64,000 nt of DNA from Muscardinus avellanarius (taxonomy: Eukaryota > Chordata > Mammalia > Rodentia > Gliridae), in assembly GCA_963383645.1 (NCBI GenBank), contig OY726571.1:26093637-26157636 (forward strand), read 5' to 3'. The position numbers and the translations under genes were made by a program. A model generated the notes under the pieces. The model worked only from the letters and a program-made list of their open reading frames with translations, made no database searches and had not been told where the DNA came from. Positions 1 through 12,560 of the stretch are shown piece by piece. Each line of letters starts with the position of its first letter. The first letter of the stretch is position 1.

Positions 1-67
1 TGAGACTCCCGGTTGGGTGGGAGCCTCCAGCGGGCTTCAGGTAGCCCTCACTGTGCTGTATTCACAG

Positions 68-165
68 ATTGGAAGCAGAAGTTAATCCAGCCAATCTGCA
101 GAACTGAGATTGAAGAGCTTGTGTTGTATTATGAGGAACACACTTCTCTAAAAGCTAGAAGATGA
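68..165 (+). CDS. Candidate terminal coding exon of an unidentified gene
   Basis: A 3' splice-site-like sequence ends in ATTCACAG at 67. After it an open frame of about 32 codons runs to TGA at 163-165; the first codon would be split, so the exon would start in phase 1. The C-terminal residues read EELVLYYEEHTSLKARR, a charged sequence that looks like ordinary protein. The same frame is also open upstream to base 4, so the exon could be longer or the splice site unused. An ATTAAA at about 195 and an AATAAA at about 305 could end the transcript. I do not recognise the protein. The rest of the gene would lie left of the window. Chance openness over 98 bases is quite possible. Confidence 0.3.
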
Positions 166-2900
166 CTGATATTTATCATAGTTATTGTGTGCATTAAAGT
201 AAACTTGACATGGAATGTTCCACATTTTATAGTAAGAAGACAGTTTGGTTTTAAACATATAAACCCTCAATATTTTATTTTGGGAAACTGTCAGTTCAAA
301 GCAGAATAAATGAAAAGTTTACAATTTTTAAACTTGTAGTAAAATGAAGGCACTAAGCAGATACATATTTAGAGCTTGATATAATAAAGGTAAAGAAATT
401 TAAAAGTATATTTAATCTCAGTTTTATTCATGGCCAAATTTTTCAAAGGTTGATCCTAATAGGCATCTATTTATTTTTTAAAACTACATCTTTTCAGTAC
501 TTTTAAATTTACAAAATCACTGCAAAAACCATTTGACAAATTTTTATAAATTATGAAAGCACAAAATCAGCAGATAATTCTAATTTCCTGATAAGTGGAG
601 TTGAGTAAAAAAGTTGTCATGAAGTCACCCTAACGGTCAATAGAAGCAAAGACTATAATAATATGAATCCTCATATTTATCCTCAAGGCTTGTTATAAGA
701 CATTATGCTCCTTATCATTTGACATTATATCTCACTCTCTTTTAAATCTAAGTCTCTTCTGGGTACATCTGAGGAACAGAAAGAACCTGGTCACATGCTA
801 GGTCTCTCGCTACATGACAGTCTGGTTAATTTCTCACTCTACTTTGACATCTCAGGCCTCATAAGTTAGAAGGTTCCCAAATATATAATGTTCGGATGAT
901 ATATTATGATAATTGTACATTACTGCCAGTAATCAAACTATGCTATCATATGTCAAAATAAATTATTTTAAGGGTAATATCTCTAAGTGTGAATATCTCC
1001 ACTCCCCATTTTAAACTATAATCACATTTATCAAAAATTTTAAAAAAGAAAAGTCAAGTGCATTAATCATCGAAGATTATCTCTGCCATTCTCTTTTAAA
1101 TCCCTGTATGTGATAACCATGTCACATTTAGTCTTTTATGAATTGAGTAATTTTCAAAAATCCATTTTAGCAAGTATATTTCACTCAGTAAGCATGCAGA
1201 TGGCCATTAACAGCTTTTAGGTTTCTCAGAGATTTTTAATTATGACAAGATGGGTAGGCATGCAATGTAACACCACAAAACAGCAATCCATTACTCAGAT
1301 GACATTGTACTTAAGAAAGGAGGAAGTTGGTTGCTGAGTACTCTAGCTGATAAAACACCATTTTTTACCTGTCAGACCTCAGTTCTAGTTGTCTCTGATT
1401 CCATAAGTAAAATTAAGTTTGCTATGTCAACCATGCTCCCATTAGTCGATAATCCAGGAGGCAAGAAATGCCAGGCATATTTCATTTTTTGTTAGCTTCC
1501 TGGTGTTTCTGAACATGGGCCGAATATAAATAGGAGATGTTTCAGGGGTGCTTAGAGACCACCAACTTCAAATTTAGCTCAGTGATTATGAAAGTTTGAA
1601 AAGCAGAACCACTGAGATACTCAGGGTCATCTTCCAAATTTCTGCAAAGGAGAAACAGTGGCAAATTTAAGTAAAGATGTCCAGTGTTCAGTGGTTTAAG
1701 AATTTATATGTATTTCTTACATTACTTTGAAAAGTATTTAATTTGCTTTGGAAGTTCAGATGTTCTAGGTTTGCCTCCCATTCTGACCTATGGAATCCTA
1801 CAGTTTGAAGATGGAATCCCAAGCAACTAGTAGAGTACTTAGCATAAGGCATGTGTTTAAAACATCCAGGTAGAAAATAGGAGCCAAACTTTAATGAAGA
1901 CCAAATTAGCCCACATGAGCATTATCAAGGAGGATTTTGGGAGTAATGGTCTGACCCAAGAATACAGGCTATGTAGATGACAGAAGGAGCTTTCTAGGAA
2001 TATCTCAAATAGACAGGAAACTCACGCGGAAATAAGAAGCAAATCGATATTGCAGCTTTATCAGAGATTATTGACTGAGTTGGAGGCAGAGAGTGCTTGG
2101 CACTTCAAGTGTGTACATTTAGCTTCTAACTAACATCTTCTATCACAGCCTCAGGAGAGCTTGTGACAAGTTCCTGGAGTGAGGGTCTTTAAGAAACTTA
2201 AAAAGAATGAGATGTCCTTCTAGGAGTCTTGAAGAACCAGTTGTGTCATATTAACAGGGAGATCTCAACTGTGAGGCATGTTGGAACTTTAACAACAAGT
2301 GGTGGAGCAGAAGAAAGCCTAACTTACACCCTAGAGGTAAATCTTTCCCTAAGGGTTAGTTATGACATTCCCATTCCCAGGTCTACACTTGGGCTTGACA
2401 TGTAAATAATGTCACTTACCAAGAGGGTCTTGGTTGGCTGGTTGGTAACCTTAGAGGTCAGTTACGGCTGATAAATGACTGAGTGAAGAGTAGTATCATG
2501 AACAGAAGCACAAAGAAGTTATCTGTCTCCAAGGAGAAAGTGTGGACCACTTGGAATCTAGCTGGGTATGGGGTCGCCTTAGAGGAAAAAGCCCAATATG
2601 CTTCCAGGCTCAGAATGAAGACTAACTATATCACTATTGTAGTGAATTTACTCCATCTATCCTAACCTTTGCAGGTAATTGTTGTAAAATCTAGTTAAAT
2701 AAAAAACACAAGGACAAAAAGGATGCAGGTTTTAGAGAGAATAATAAAGTGACTAAAATTAGAGAATATGTTTTACATTGATTGTAAAATATAACTTCTA
2801 GAAGTCAAAGAGATGAAATGAAAACAGGATCTTTAATTTTGAAAACTTTTATCTGCCATGTTTGAGACCATTAATATTTTTGTGTCAAAAGGAAAGAAGA
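166..2900. other. Single-copy sequence; possible 3' UTR at its left end
   Basis: No recognisable young repeat is seen here. The first 150 bases would be the 3' UTR if the edge exon is real (ATTAAA near 195, AATAAA near 305). The remainder is AT-rich with no convincing exon. The 60-codon frame at 2483-2665 has no splice or promoter context and is probably chance. Confidence 0.5.
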
Positions 2901-2980
2901 AGGCTGAACACGAAGCTCAGTGGTAGGTCATTTTCCTAAAAGGTGTGAAATTCTGGGTTTGATTCCTAATACAGGAAAAA
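2901..2980 (+). mobile_element. Old ID-like (tRNA-derived) SINE
   Basis: A degenerate RNA polymerase III A-box (AGCTCAGTGGTAG) at about 2914 is followed by a B-box-like GGGTTTGATTCC at about 2956 and then an A-rich and CA-repeat tail. This is the structure of a tRNA-Ala-derived ID element on the plus strand. It is diverged and clearly an old copy. Confidence 0.55.
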
Positions 2981-2988
2981 AATAAAAA

Positions 2989-2989
<1 letters not shown>

Positions 2990-3032
<43 letters not shown>
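2990..3032. repeat. (CA)n microsatellite
   Basis: An uninterrupted CA repeat of about 43 bases directly follows the A-rich tail of the ID-like element at 2901. It continues into a short CAA-rich run to about 3048. Confidence 0.95.
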
Positions 3033-3033
<1 letters not shown>

Positions 3034-3048
3034 AAACAACAACAACAA

Positions 3049-3824
3049 AAAAAGGAAAAGCGACTCTGATAAAGAGTGTAATATCCCTAAACCACTGTCT
3101 CCATATATTCAACATATTGTTCACAAAGTAATAACTTAAAAACTCTGAAAAATTGTAAACTAAAAAGACAAAGGACCAACAAGAAGCCCTTGAGCATTTC
3201 CCTACGTGCTTTTACATCAGGTTTTCCTAGTATCCAGGCCCCTGGTGACTTGAATTAGGTGGCAAAAGGATATTTGATTATACTAAATTTCTGCCCTAAG
3301 GTTAATGAGTAATGTTTGTGATCTGAAACAGCGATATTACATTGACAGTGTCAGGAATACCCCCCTCTGTGCAAGAAAGGTGTCAAAATGCCAATAACCA
3401 AGTGTGTGGTGAAGGTCATAGAGATTCTATCTGGCCACTTGGTGGGCAGATCATAAACTCTTAATCAGTGGTAGTTGGGCTGGGAAAGCCTCATAATTTC
3501 TCTACATGGTCTTTTCTTCTGCGCCACCACACCCCATCAATTCACAGCCTAGGGCATTAAACATTTTCACAAGCAAATCTCAAGGTATTTCTCTCTAATG
3601 TCCTTGTAAATAGGTGAAAGAGAGATATCTCCTTTGCTTTCAAAATTCTAGTTACTTTAGACCTTCAAGACAGCTCGTCTTTTTTGCATTCTTTTTAAAA
3701 GTAAATTATACATATGAGTTGAATATCTTTAGAAAAATATGATCTTCAGATTACCTAAAATCATGAGGTGAAATTTAAATCTCCAAACTGTCCCAGGGTG
3801 AGGCCTTGAATCATGAGAATCTTT
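3049..3824. other. Single-copy sequence, nothing recognised
   Basis: AT-rich sequence between the CA repeat and the next SINE. I see no exon-like frame, RNA gene or repeat family that I can name. Confidence 0.5.
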
Positions 3825-3841
3825 AGAACCAGTTAATATAA

Positions 3842-4059
3842 TTTTTTTTTTGGGGGGGGAGGTACTGGGGATGGAATCCAGGGGCATTGTATCTCCAAGC
3901 TACACCTTCAGCCCTATTTTTTAGTCTTTTTATTGTTGAAACAGGGTCTCACTGAATTTTGAATGGCCTTGCTAAGTAGCTGAGGCTCTCTGTGAACCGC
4001 GATCCTCTGGTCTCAGCCTCCCAAATGCTGGAATTACAAGCCTGTGCCACAACGCCCAG
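3842..4059 (-). mobile_element. Dimeric B1-ID SINE (classic ID type)
   Basis: Read on the minus strand: a GCCxGGC-type 7SL/B1 head, a B1 body, an A-rich linker, then an ID-like half with an intact-looking B-box region (GGATTCCATCCCCAGTACC) and a tail. It is flanked by an imperfect target-site duplication, AGAACCAGTTAATATAA at 3825 and AGAACTAGTAAATATAA at 4063. This shows ordinary L1-driven insertion, and the drift between the two copies shows considerable age. Confidence 0.9.
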
Positions 4060-4205
4060 TTTAGAACTAGTAAATATAATATCTAATCCAATTAATCTGT
4101 TAGCAAATGTGAAAATTGTTCCATTTGTCCAATTTGAAAGTGAATTAGAAATCTTTTGCATCTTTTTTATATATATGGTTTTTATATAAGGATATTTATT
4201 TCTTT

Positions 4206-4290
4206 TCCTTAGTCAATATTTATTGAGTGACTCTATGTGTCAGGCAGAATTCTGGGATTTAAAGTATTAGTATAGAAAGCAGATATGAGT
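4206..4290 (-). mobile_element. L2-like relic
   Basis: The sequence CAATATTTATTGAGTGACT, followed by TGTGTCAGGCA, matches the antisense of the 3' end of mammalian L2/MIR elements as I remember it. Only about 85 bases are recognisable. Confidence 0.4.
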
Positions 4291-6323
4291 GTGAGTTTTT
4301 TTTTAATATAATTATTGAATTTTGGCTTGATTTGCATTTGTGTTATTTATATATTGCTGGTGTTCAGGAAGGTCTAGAGCCTTTATATACTGTGTTCCTC
4401 ATGTAGGAGGAGAGCAGTGACAATTCATTGAATTATTATTATGAAGAAATAATGCATACTGTTCCCCTACTAATTATAAGTTGAAAAGAACAACCCTTCC
4501 TCACTTCCAAGTCTGTGTAGTTTCACTCTCGTCACCTGCCAGTCAAACTTCATCTGCTCACCACACCTTGAATAACTGAGATTCAAGTCTTTTGCAATTC
4601 ACATCTGAGACGAGAGTAGGAAGACATATTATAAAAATGTTAGATCCCTACCACCTCACAACATTTCACTTTTTGAGTCTCTGACTTCCTCTTCTACTTC
4701 CCGGAATGCTATCATAAGCTCTATGCTTAATATGTTATGGGAAAAAATCATAGAGATAGAAAAGGGCCATACATTTGCTGAGGCATGAATACTTACATCT
4801 TTAGATGGAGACTTGTCTGTTTGCCCTATTGAACTCATGTTATAAATGGCACCTACTGGTAGCAACTGCATCTGTGGAATGTGTTAGGTTTTTGTGATAA
4901 ATGCTTTGCAGTCTTATCAATTTTACTCATTGTTGGAATTACATTTGTATTATAAGACATGAGAGATTTGAGTCAGAGGTAAGAGGGCACTTATACTCAA
5001 GTGCTTCTAGCCATGGTGAAATAAGTTTTGCTGTTTTCAGATTCATAGCTTTCAATGAATAGTAACTTTTGTTTTTATTCTACAAAAATATGATACTGTA
5101 TCTTGGGTTTAAATGATCACATGTACTGTGTTAAAGAGTTTGAGGACTGTTCGCTGCTCTTGGTGGTTGGTTGCATAATGTCAAAAGAGTTGCTAATCTT
5201 TTAAGTACATGTATGGGAAATGGGGTTTCTGTAAAAGCAATCGGATTATAGGACTTGTAGTATTACTTTTCTTAAAAAATAAAACATAAATAGTTGCATA
5301 TTTAAATAACAATTCATTTTTGTTCAAAAAGTTTGAATTTTTAAGAAGAATACAAACGGTATAAGCAAAAATGTTATTTATTAGAGAAACATTCTGAATG
5401 AGTGATTTTTGATGGCACTACCATCTTTTTATATAGTTTTGGGAATAAATAATAGAAACGAAAGTTTCAATAAAGGTAATGTGTTTGTGAATTAATATCT
5501 GGTACCATACATTACTGAAAACACATAACCGGAGAAGTATATTAGTGAATGACTATTTATTTTGAGGTTTTCAAATATCATTCATCAAAGAGATTGAACA
5601 GATTTAATAGCTTTTCCACATATATCTAATAGAAAACATATAAAATGTTCTTTCAACTGATGCAGGTGTTTATAGATATAACTGCAACAATTTGTCTTGC
5701 TTCCTATTTCTGTCTTTCATGTTCAGATTTCATCCTGACTACAATTTCAAATTAAAGACCCCAGTAAAAATTAAATCTCATATAGTTAAAAATTGTGTGT
5801 TCACAACACAGGAAGCTGAGATACTAAAGCATTAAAAATGGGTGACATCATTTTTATTAAATTGAGGCATATCGCTCAATTCTCCCATTACAGGTTCTGT
5901 CTCTTGGGAGAAAGATGACTCAAAGCTGTGGTTAAGTTAAATAAAACAGATTACTAAGTTAGCATAAACTCAATCAGTGGTAAATCTGGCAGCCAGGACA
6001 GTTATTTATGATGTGCCAAATGCAAAATTATGCTCCTACTTTGAAGTTTTGCTAACAAGGCACATTGCTAATTCCTGGGAGGAAAATTTTCTTTCTAAAG
6101 TATTTGTACATGAAAATAATTTTATGATGGTATTTATGAAAAGGCTTCATGATTTACATAAGATGTGCTGATACTGTTTTACTTGGCAAACAGTTTATAT
6201 GATTAAATAATATAAATTTTACTAGTGAAAAACAAAGCAGCCAAAAAAGGACAGTCATTGAATTGTAAAAAACAGAGTTTAATGATCATTTATAAGTCAT
6301 TTAAAAAGTGAACATATTATTCT
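4291..6323. other. Single-copy sequence, nothing recognised
   Basis: About 2 kb of AT-rich DNA with no identifiable repeat. Open frames at 4656-4871 (minus) and 5977-6171 (plus) are short and have AT-driven composition and no splice context. I treat them as chance. Confidence 0.5.
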
Positions 6324-6478
6324 CTAATTTTTTAAAATTTTGTATTGGTGCATTGTAGTAATACATCTTAGTGGAGTACAAGATGGTAGAGGCATACATG
6401 CACATACCACTCAATTAGCCCTTACCCAATTCCAGCCTCATTCCCTCATCCTCCATGCTCATGTTTGGCTTAGTGATA
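6324..6478 (-). mobile_element. L1 3' end, antisense
   Basis: A T-rich start is followed by TATTGGTGCATTGTAGTAAT and later a pyrimidine-rich stretch ending in CATGCTCATGTTTGGCTTAG. The same order is seen at 40082-40250 (antisense) and, for its last bases, at 56399-56509 (sense). On the minus strand this is a polypurine-containing L1 3' UTR ending in AATGCACCAATA and a poly(A) tail. It is 5'-truncated to about 150 bases. Confidence 0.6.
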
Positions 6479-6962
6479 TAAATTATTTTATTTATATAAA
6501 TTACCTTAAAATAATCTCCATTTTTCACACTTTGCACATATTTCAACTTAATCTAATTTTATCACTGAACTAGTTTTACAATGCTACCAAATTAATGAAA
6601 CCACCACGCTTCTGAGTAAGAAGTTGGTTGCAAAAGTCAATTTTGTTTATTTAGTAATGATAGAAAATAAAAAAATGTGTATTCATATTGTCTTTGGGCA
6701 CTTTTAAAATAGAAGAAATACTTTGGGAGCATCACTATATAGCCACACAAATATTTTACCACACAGAATTATTTTGTTTAGGTGTTTGTGTGTTTAATTT
6801 ACTGCATCATAATTTTCATTTCCAACAAAATATACTTATTTTAATAGTTATAATTTGAGATTTTAACATATAAACTAGAAATACTACAAAATATTTTATG
6901 AATATCATTCCCATACTAAAATATGTATAGACACTAGAGTTGGGTATAAAGGAAGTAGTAAA
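6479..6962. other. Single-copy sequence, nothing recognised
   Basis: Very AT-rich sequence between the L1 tail and the next SINE, with no recognisable feature. Confidence 0.45.
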
Positions 6963-7161
6963 CCGGGCTTGGTGGCGCTCGCTTTTAATCCCCGTGCTTG
7001 GGAGGAGGAGACAGGAGGATCATGCAGGTTCAAAGCCAGCTGCTCTGGCTTAAGAGACCCTGTTTCCAAAAATAAAAAAAGTATAAAATAGGTCTGGGAG
7101 TGTAGCCCGGAGGTAGAAGGGCTTCCAGGAATCCCAGTACCACACACACACACACACACAC
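6963..7161 (+). mobile_element. Dimeric SINE, variant with altered ID half
   Basis: The B1-like head starts CCGGGCTTGGTGGCGC. The body carries the diagnostic GCTTAAGAGACCCTGTTTCC, and the second half reads GTGTAGCCCGGAGGTAGAAG followed by CTTCCAGGAATCCCAGTACC. In this variant the usual ID B-box (GGTTCAATCCC) is replaced by TTCCAGGAACCCC. The tail has become a short CA repeat (7141-7161). Confidence 0.9.
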
Positions 7162-8130
7162 AAAAGGTAATAAAGAAAAAGAATCCATTTCAGCAAGTAC
7201 TTATTTTCTACTATACACCAAGATTGTTTTAACTGTAGAATGCAAATAAAATAAAGAAAAAGAAAAAGAAGTACAACATGTGGCACCTGTTATTAAGGTC
7301 TTTAAAATTTGGTAACATAAAGGGAGAAGTGTAGGGAAATAAGTATTATATGGAAATTCAGTTTAATAAGATTTGGGGACTAAAAATGCATTTATAATAT
7401 AGTGGACCAAAGGACATCATAGTCTCCCTATTAACACTGCTGAGATAAATCAACCCTCTTCTTATGAAAGGCTTGAAGGAGAAGTTTTTAACTACTACTC
7501 TAAAAAAAATCCACTATGTAATTGTAAGGTTAAAACATAAAGCAGAAGAATGAGTGTAGGATAGTATGGTTTGGGGCACAACCTACACTGAGAGAGAGGA
7601 TTTACAACAGAACTTTTGTTGGCTAGGTCTTTTCATATTCAAAGAACAAATATAAAAGAGATATGATAGACAACCTAGGAACTTCATTTCACCAACTCAT
7701 TCTCTATGGTGGAGGGTGATTGCTTCTGACTGAGTACTTGGTTACTAATTTTTCATATCTCTACCCAGAATATCTGCTACAGACAAATATTTTTATTAAT
7801 TCATTGAAAACTCCTCAACCTAATATTAGAAATGATTGAGAAACATTGCTAATATTTTGGTTCTTTTTATCCTAAAAAATACTAACTTTACTTTTTGCTT
7901 TGACTATATAATTTAATGCCAAAACCTAACAGTTGACATATGTGATTAAAGTAAAATGTAAATAATATAAATTTACATAAAAATTTGGGTGAAGTATTAT
8001 AAACCAAAGGCTTTTTAATAATGGCTATTCACTGCCTCATGTTAGACTCCCACCCCCACAAAATAGCATTGTTGAATTCTCTTAAAGAACATTTAATTTT
8101 GTCTCTGTTACAATGATAATCTAAAAAATC
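7162..8130. other. Single-copy sequence, nothing recognised
   Basis: AT-rich DNA with no named repeat, exon or RNA gene that I can support. Confidence 0.45.
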
Positions 8131-8268
8131 AGCTACTTAGTGAGGCCCTCTGCAATTTAGTGGGACCCTGTTTCAAAATAAATAATAAAAAATAGGGCTG
8201 GGGATGTAGCTGGGAGGTAGAATGCTCCTGGGTTCCATTCTTAGGACTACAAAAGTAATAGAATAAAA

Positions 8269-8303
<35 letters not shown>

Positions 8304-8306
8304 ATA
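8131..8306 (+). mobile_element. 5'-truncated dimeric SINE with (TAAA)n tail
   Basis: It begins inside the B1 body (AGCTACTTAGTGAGGCCC), continues through the linker and the ID half (GGGCTGGGGATGTAGC, then CTGGGTTCCATTC), and ends in a (TAAA)n microsatellite at about 8258-8306. The 7SL head is missing. Confidence 0.85.
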
Positions 8307-10695
8307 GTCAGCCTGTGCATACCCTGAATCAAGTACATGACCACGTTATCCCTCATTGGTACACTCAAGTTCAGTTTCAATATTTATACTTATTTCTACA
8401 GTCCTATGTACACTCAGTGAAAAGCCATATGTTGTAATGTGCTCCACCAATGTAAAATGAACAGTATTTTGAAGATAGAAAGGTCATAGGAAAATTGAAT
8501 ATTTATAGAATAAGTAATACTAAATACTTATGATTAGAGAGTAGAGAGCAAAGTTGACAAGCCAGACCTTGAGAGATAAACAAAATCCCCACATTCGGGC
8601 ATTCAATACTGTATCTGAGCTGTGCGTGGATATATTAGGCAGATCCTGTTTGCCCAATCTGCAACAACTCATTTGCAGTAAGTATAGTGGTAAATGGAGA
8701 GTGAAAAATGCTTCTGTTTAGGTTCCAGAAATAATTGGTTTAGATTTCCATTTAATGTTGAATTCAATAACACTCAATTTCACCTCAAGTAAACTATGTA
8801 GTTTTACAGAGTTATAAAGAACCAGCTTGTTAAATTGACATGTGGAAATAAAACCGGGTTTCTACTCTCATGTTGTGGTTGTTTATTTCATCCGTAACTA
8901 TCATTTTATTCAGGAAATAATGTGCCCATAGAACTAGCATTTTTAGAGTACTGAGTAGCATTAGGCTCCAAACACTAGCAAATGAGAACAAAACACAATT
9001 GTTTATTTGTTAAGTCAAGTAAGTCATTTGCTATATGGGTTTTCTGATTAATAAGCTTTTTTATTTAGTAACTGAATTTTTCCATCTTAAGCCTCCCACT
9101 TTTTTCCTTTAAAAATCATATCCTGCTAAAGTAAATTTTCTAAGTAGAAGTTTTATAATCCCAGGACAGTGGTGTCTATTGTATAATATGTTTGTTTATG
9201 ATACAACATTTCATTTCAGATTTTTAAAAAGTTTTTCTCTTCACATCTATACCAATATTGGAAGAGGCAACAGAGCCATCAGCAAATATAGGACTTCGTA
9301 TCAACCAAGGCCCCTTTACAGGAGAGCCCCCAAAGCAACAGATTTCCTATAGCTGTCCTTTCCTAGGAGAACTAAGGTAATTAGCCTCAACATGAGATAA
9401 TTTCGGTTCACAGGGGTGGCTGTTGTTTTAAGTCTTTCTGGGAAATTTGGATTTTCCATTGATAGCAGTTTTAACATGTCACACTGGAGCCAGAGTGAAT
9501 TAAAGTGAAGAGCTACACAGTCTAAACAAACATTCCTTCCCATTATCAGAAGCCTGACAACATAATAGCATAAACTATAGTCGTGTGGTCACATTCACAA
9601 GTAATACAGGAACAATTAAAAATCAAAGCAATGCTACATTTTCTAAACCAGACTTGAATTGGGGTAAGCATGTTTAAAATTACCACTTTTCCCATTCCCC
9701 TATCTACAAGTTCTATATGGTGTTTTTAAGTTTAAAATAATGTAGCAATGTTTATTTGAATCGTTCTCATGATTAGTCGACCTCTCTCCTTTGTTTTGTA
9801 TAATTAAGGTAGACGATGCTAACTTTGCAGTACAATTTCAGGTATTTAAACCTTGGGAAAACTATTCAATTTGGCAGGATCAGTTTTTTTTTAATAGTCT
9901 TTTTCTGTTTTACCAAATTGCATAATTACTCAAACAAATTCATAGCTGTAATTCTACTACTTCTTATATTTTCCGCAAGTATCTTAGCAGTATTTGGCCA
10001 TATTTACAATGAACACTTTTAAAACATGTAATGGATGATATAGTTAATATGTTAAAAGTTAATTCTATTTATATATACTTTTGTTACTTTTATGAGTAGG
10101 AGATTTAAAAACTAATCAAAATTGATAGATTGTACCTCCATAGTTTCTGAAATAAAAATTGTCTTTCAATAATTTTGTTTTTTTTTAACTTTACTTAGCT
10201 ATTTTAACTTTTAGAGTATGGAGGTAATGGAATCTATAGAATATGTTATTAAAATAGCCATAGTCTTTGTTGTTGTGGAAGGGAGGTTGCATTAATTATG
10301 CTTCAGAACATCTTTGAGATTTGGACTTTCAGCACATGACAGAAAGAAGAAATTGTCCTGCTTATACTTTGAACTTATCTAAAGTGATCGCACATCCAAA
10401 GTTTTCTAAAATCCTCATTTAAAAATTCTCTGTTCCCACTCAGATTTGCCCAGTCTTACTGTTTCTGTTCAGAAGAAGAAATAAATCAGTAACACCAAAG
10501 TTGGTTGTTTTCAAAGGAGGCGATGCTGGTCCTGATGTAGCAGCTAAGTGATGGTCTGACTCACCACTCACTGTTCTTTCACCTCCATCCTAGTTTGGTC
10601 TCTTTCAACAACTGAATATTGTTCTTAATTCAGAGATTAGGGTCAAGTGATCAGTGAGCAGGAAATATCCGATGCACCAAAATGAAAGGCAGTAA
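8307..10695. other. Single-copy sequence, possible conserved block
   Basis: About 2.4 kb without a recognisable repeat. 9240-9560 is less AT-rich than its surroundings and is the part most like a conserved non-coding element, but conservation cannot be judged from one sequence. The minus-strand frame at 9316-9543 has no further support. Confidence 0.35.
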
Positions 10696-10896
10696 GCCGG
10701 GTGTGGTGGTGCACACTTGTAATCCCAGTACTTGGGAGGCTGAGACAGGAGGATCGCAGGTTCGAGGACAGCTCAGCTATTTAGTAAGGGCGTCTGTGAC
10801 TTAGAGAGAACCTGTTTCAAAATAAAAATAAAATAGGGTTTATAGGGTTGGGGGTATATCTCAGAGGTAGAATGCCCCTAGGTTCAATTACCAATA

Positions 10897-10937
<41 letters not shown>
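10696..10937 (+). mobile_element. Full-length dimeric SINE with (CA)n tail
   Basis: Head GCCGGGTGTGGTGGTGCACA, B1 B-box GGTTCGAGGAC, A-rich linker, and ID half with GTAGAATGCCCCTAGGTTC. The tail has expanded into a CA repeat at about 10900-10937. Confidence 0.9.
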
Positions 10938-10939
<2 letters not shown>

Positions 10940-12346
10940 TCGAATGGTGATAGAAATTCAAGACAACTTTTTTTTTTATTTAATGATATTTAAAAATTGC
11001 CAGGAACTCTAGGGGACTCAATAATTAGAAATATTCAGCTCTATCTTTAGGGAACATATGAACAATGAGGAAATTAGCTCTAGAAAAAATATTGACTGCA
11101 CAAGTCACACTGTGAAAATGCAAAACAAAAGAGTGCTCAGAGGGCAATAAAACAGATAAAGGTTCTAAAAGCGTCCCCAGTTCAGAGATTCTCAGCTCAG
11201 CAGAGCCACAGGAAGCACCCAGGAAAATATTTTTTACATTGAGATTAATACATTGCATACTAAATAGGTATTTGGAAGGAGCAAAAAATTATGACCATAT
11301 ATATTTTAAAATATTTCCTGATAGTTTTGACATGCAATTGGCTTTGGAAAAATTAATTAATATTATTCAGGGTATAGGATAATTGTAAAATCATATATAT
11401 GTGTAATTCATATTAATTCATATTATTCAGGGTATAGGATAACTGTAAAATCATATATATCCTATATATATATATATTATATATATCTGTAGACTTCTTC
11501 GTATTTTCTATTAAAGACTCATTCACATGAAACTAACACTTTCAAACTAACTTTCATTTGCAAAATTCAAAACATATCCTCCCTGGATAGTTCTGCCTAG
11601 CTCTGATCATTTTATTTCCTCAGACCATATTTGGAATTTTCAACTACTTGTTGACATATACTTCCATTCATGAATGCATTCTTAGTAATTCATTCACATA
11701 ATTTTATCTTGCCTATGCTATGACTTAATGTCATTGATTGCATGATGTTTTTCGTTGTAGTTAGAAAATGTACAAATGTAGAAATGCATATATGTATATA
11801 AATCAAGGTAGGTAAATTCTGTACATATAGACCCATTCATACCTGCGCCTGCATCAGCCTTGTCTTGTGTTTGGTCCATGGTGGTGTCAAGTGACTTACT
11901 GATAGAGCACTTGGTAAAATGTTACCAAAGTACACTTCACAAGGATGCTGCTGAACACTTCAGAAACGATACTCCCCTCCTCAAAGTACAAGTGATATTC
12001 TTGTTAAGCTTTAGGCTTATTTTGGTGAGATTCCTGGAAATATTGATGGTGAGGGGGAGTGGGAGTGGGACCAATTTCCAGCACTTAGCACTCTAGCACT
12101 AAGAGAAGATATAGGTGGGATCTGGATGGTTGCAGGGAGAATGACTAACAGGAAGAGAGAGGGGTGTGAGGACACAAGGACCTTGCAGAAGAGGAGACGT
12201 GGCTGCATTGCATGGATTCCACATCCTTCTCTCCCACTCAGCAGTCCGTAGAGCTGAATTTCTAAGTATTTTTCTCATTTTATTATGATAGGATCTGTCG
12301 TTTTATTCCAAGCTTATTTTCTTCTAATAGTTTTTAAAGTACAAAG
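10938..12346. other. Single-copy sequence with a 60-bp tandem duplication
   Basis: Unremarkable AT-rich DNA, except that 11351-11400 is repeated at 11411-11460 with 47 of 50 bases identical (period 60), followed by a short TA-rich run. No exon or repeat family is recognised. The frames at 11860-12096 (plus) and 12017-12208 (minus) overlap each other and look like chance. Confidence 0.5.
11349..11468. repeat. 60-bp tandem duplication
   Basis: The bases TATTATTCAGGGTATAGGAT occur at 11361 and again at 11421, and the surrounding 50 bases match at 47 positions. This is a simple two-copy tandem duplication that ends in a TA-rich tract. Confidence 0.85.
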
Positions 12347-12560
12347 TTTGTTTGTTTATTTATTTGTTTATTTGTTTATTATTTATTTATGGTACTGGGG
12401 TTCCTGGAAGCCCTTCTACCTCCGGGCTACACTCCCAGACCTATTTAATTTTTGGAAACAGGGTCTCTTAAGCCAGTGTGGCTGGCTTCGAACCTGCGCG
12501 ATCCTCCTGTCTCCACCTCCCAAGTGCGGGGATTACAAGTGTGTGCCAACACACCCGGCT
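12347..12560 (-). mobile_element. Dimeric SINE, altered-ID variant, with (TTTR)n tail
   Basis: A TTTG/TTTA microsatellite (12347-12390) leads into GGTACTGGGGTTCCTGGAAG, then the B1 body with CTTAAGCCAGTGTGGCTGGC, ending in the antisense head ACACACCCGGCT. The orientation is minus, so the microsatellite is the retroposon's 3' tail. Confidence 0.9.
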
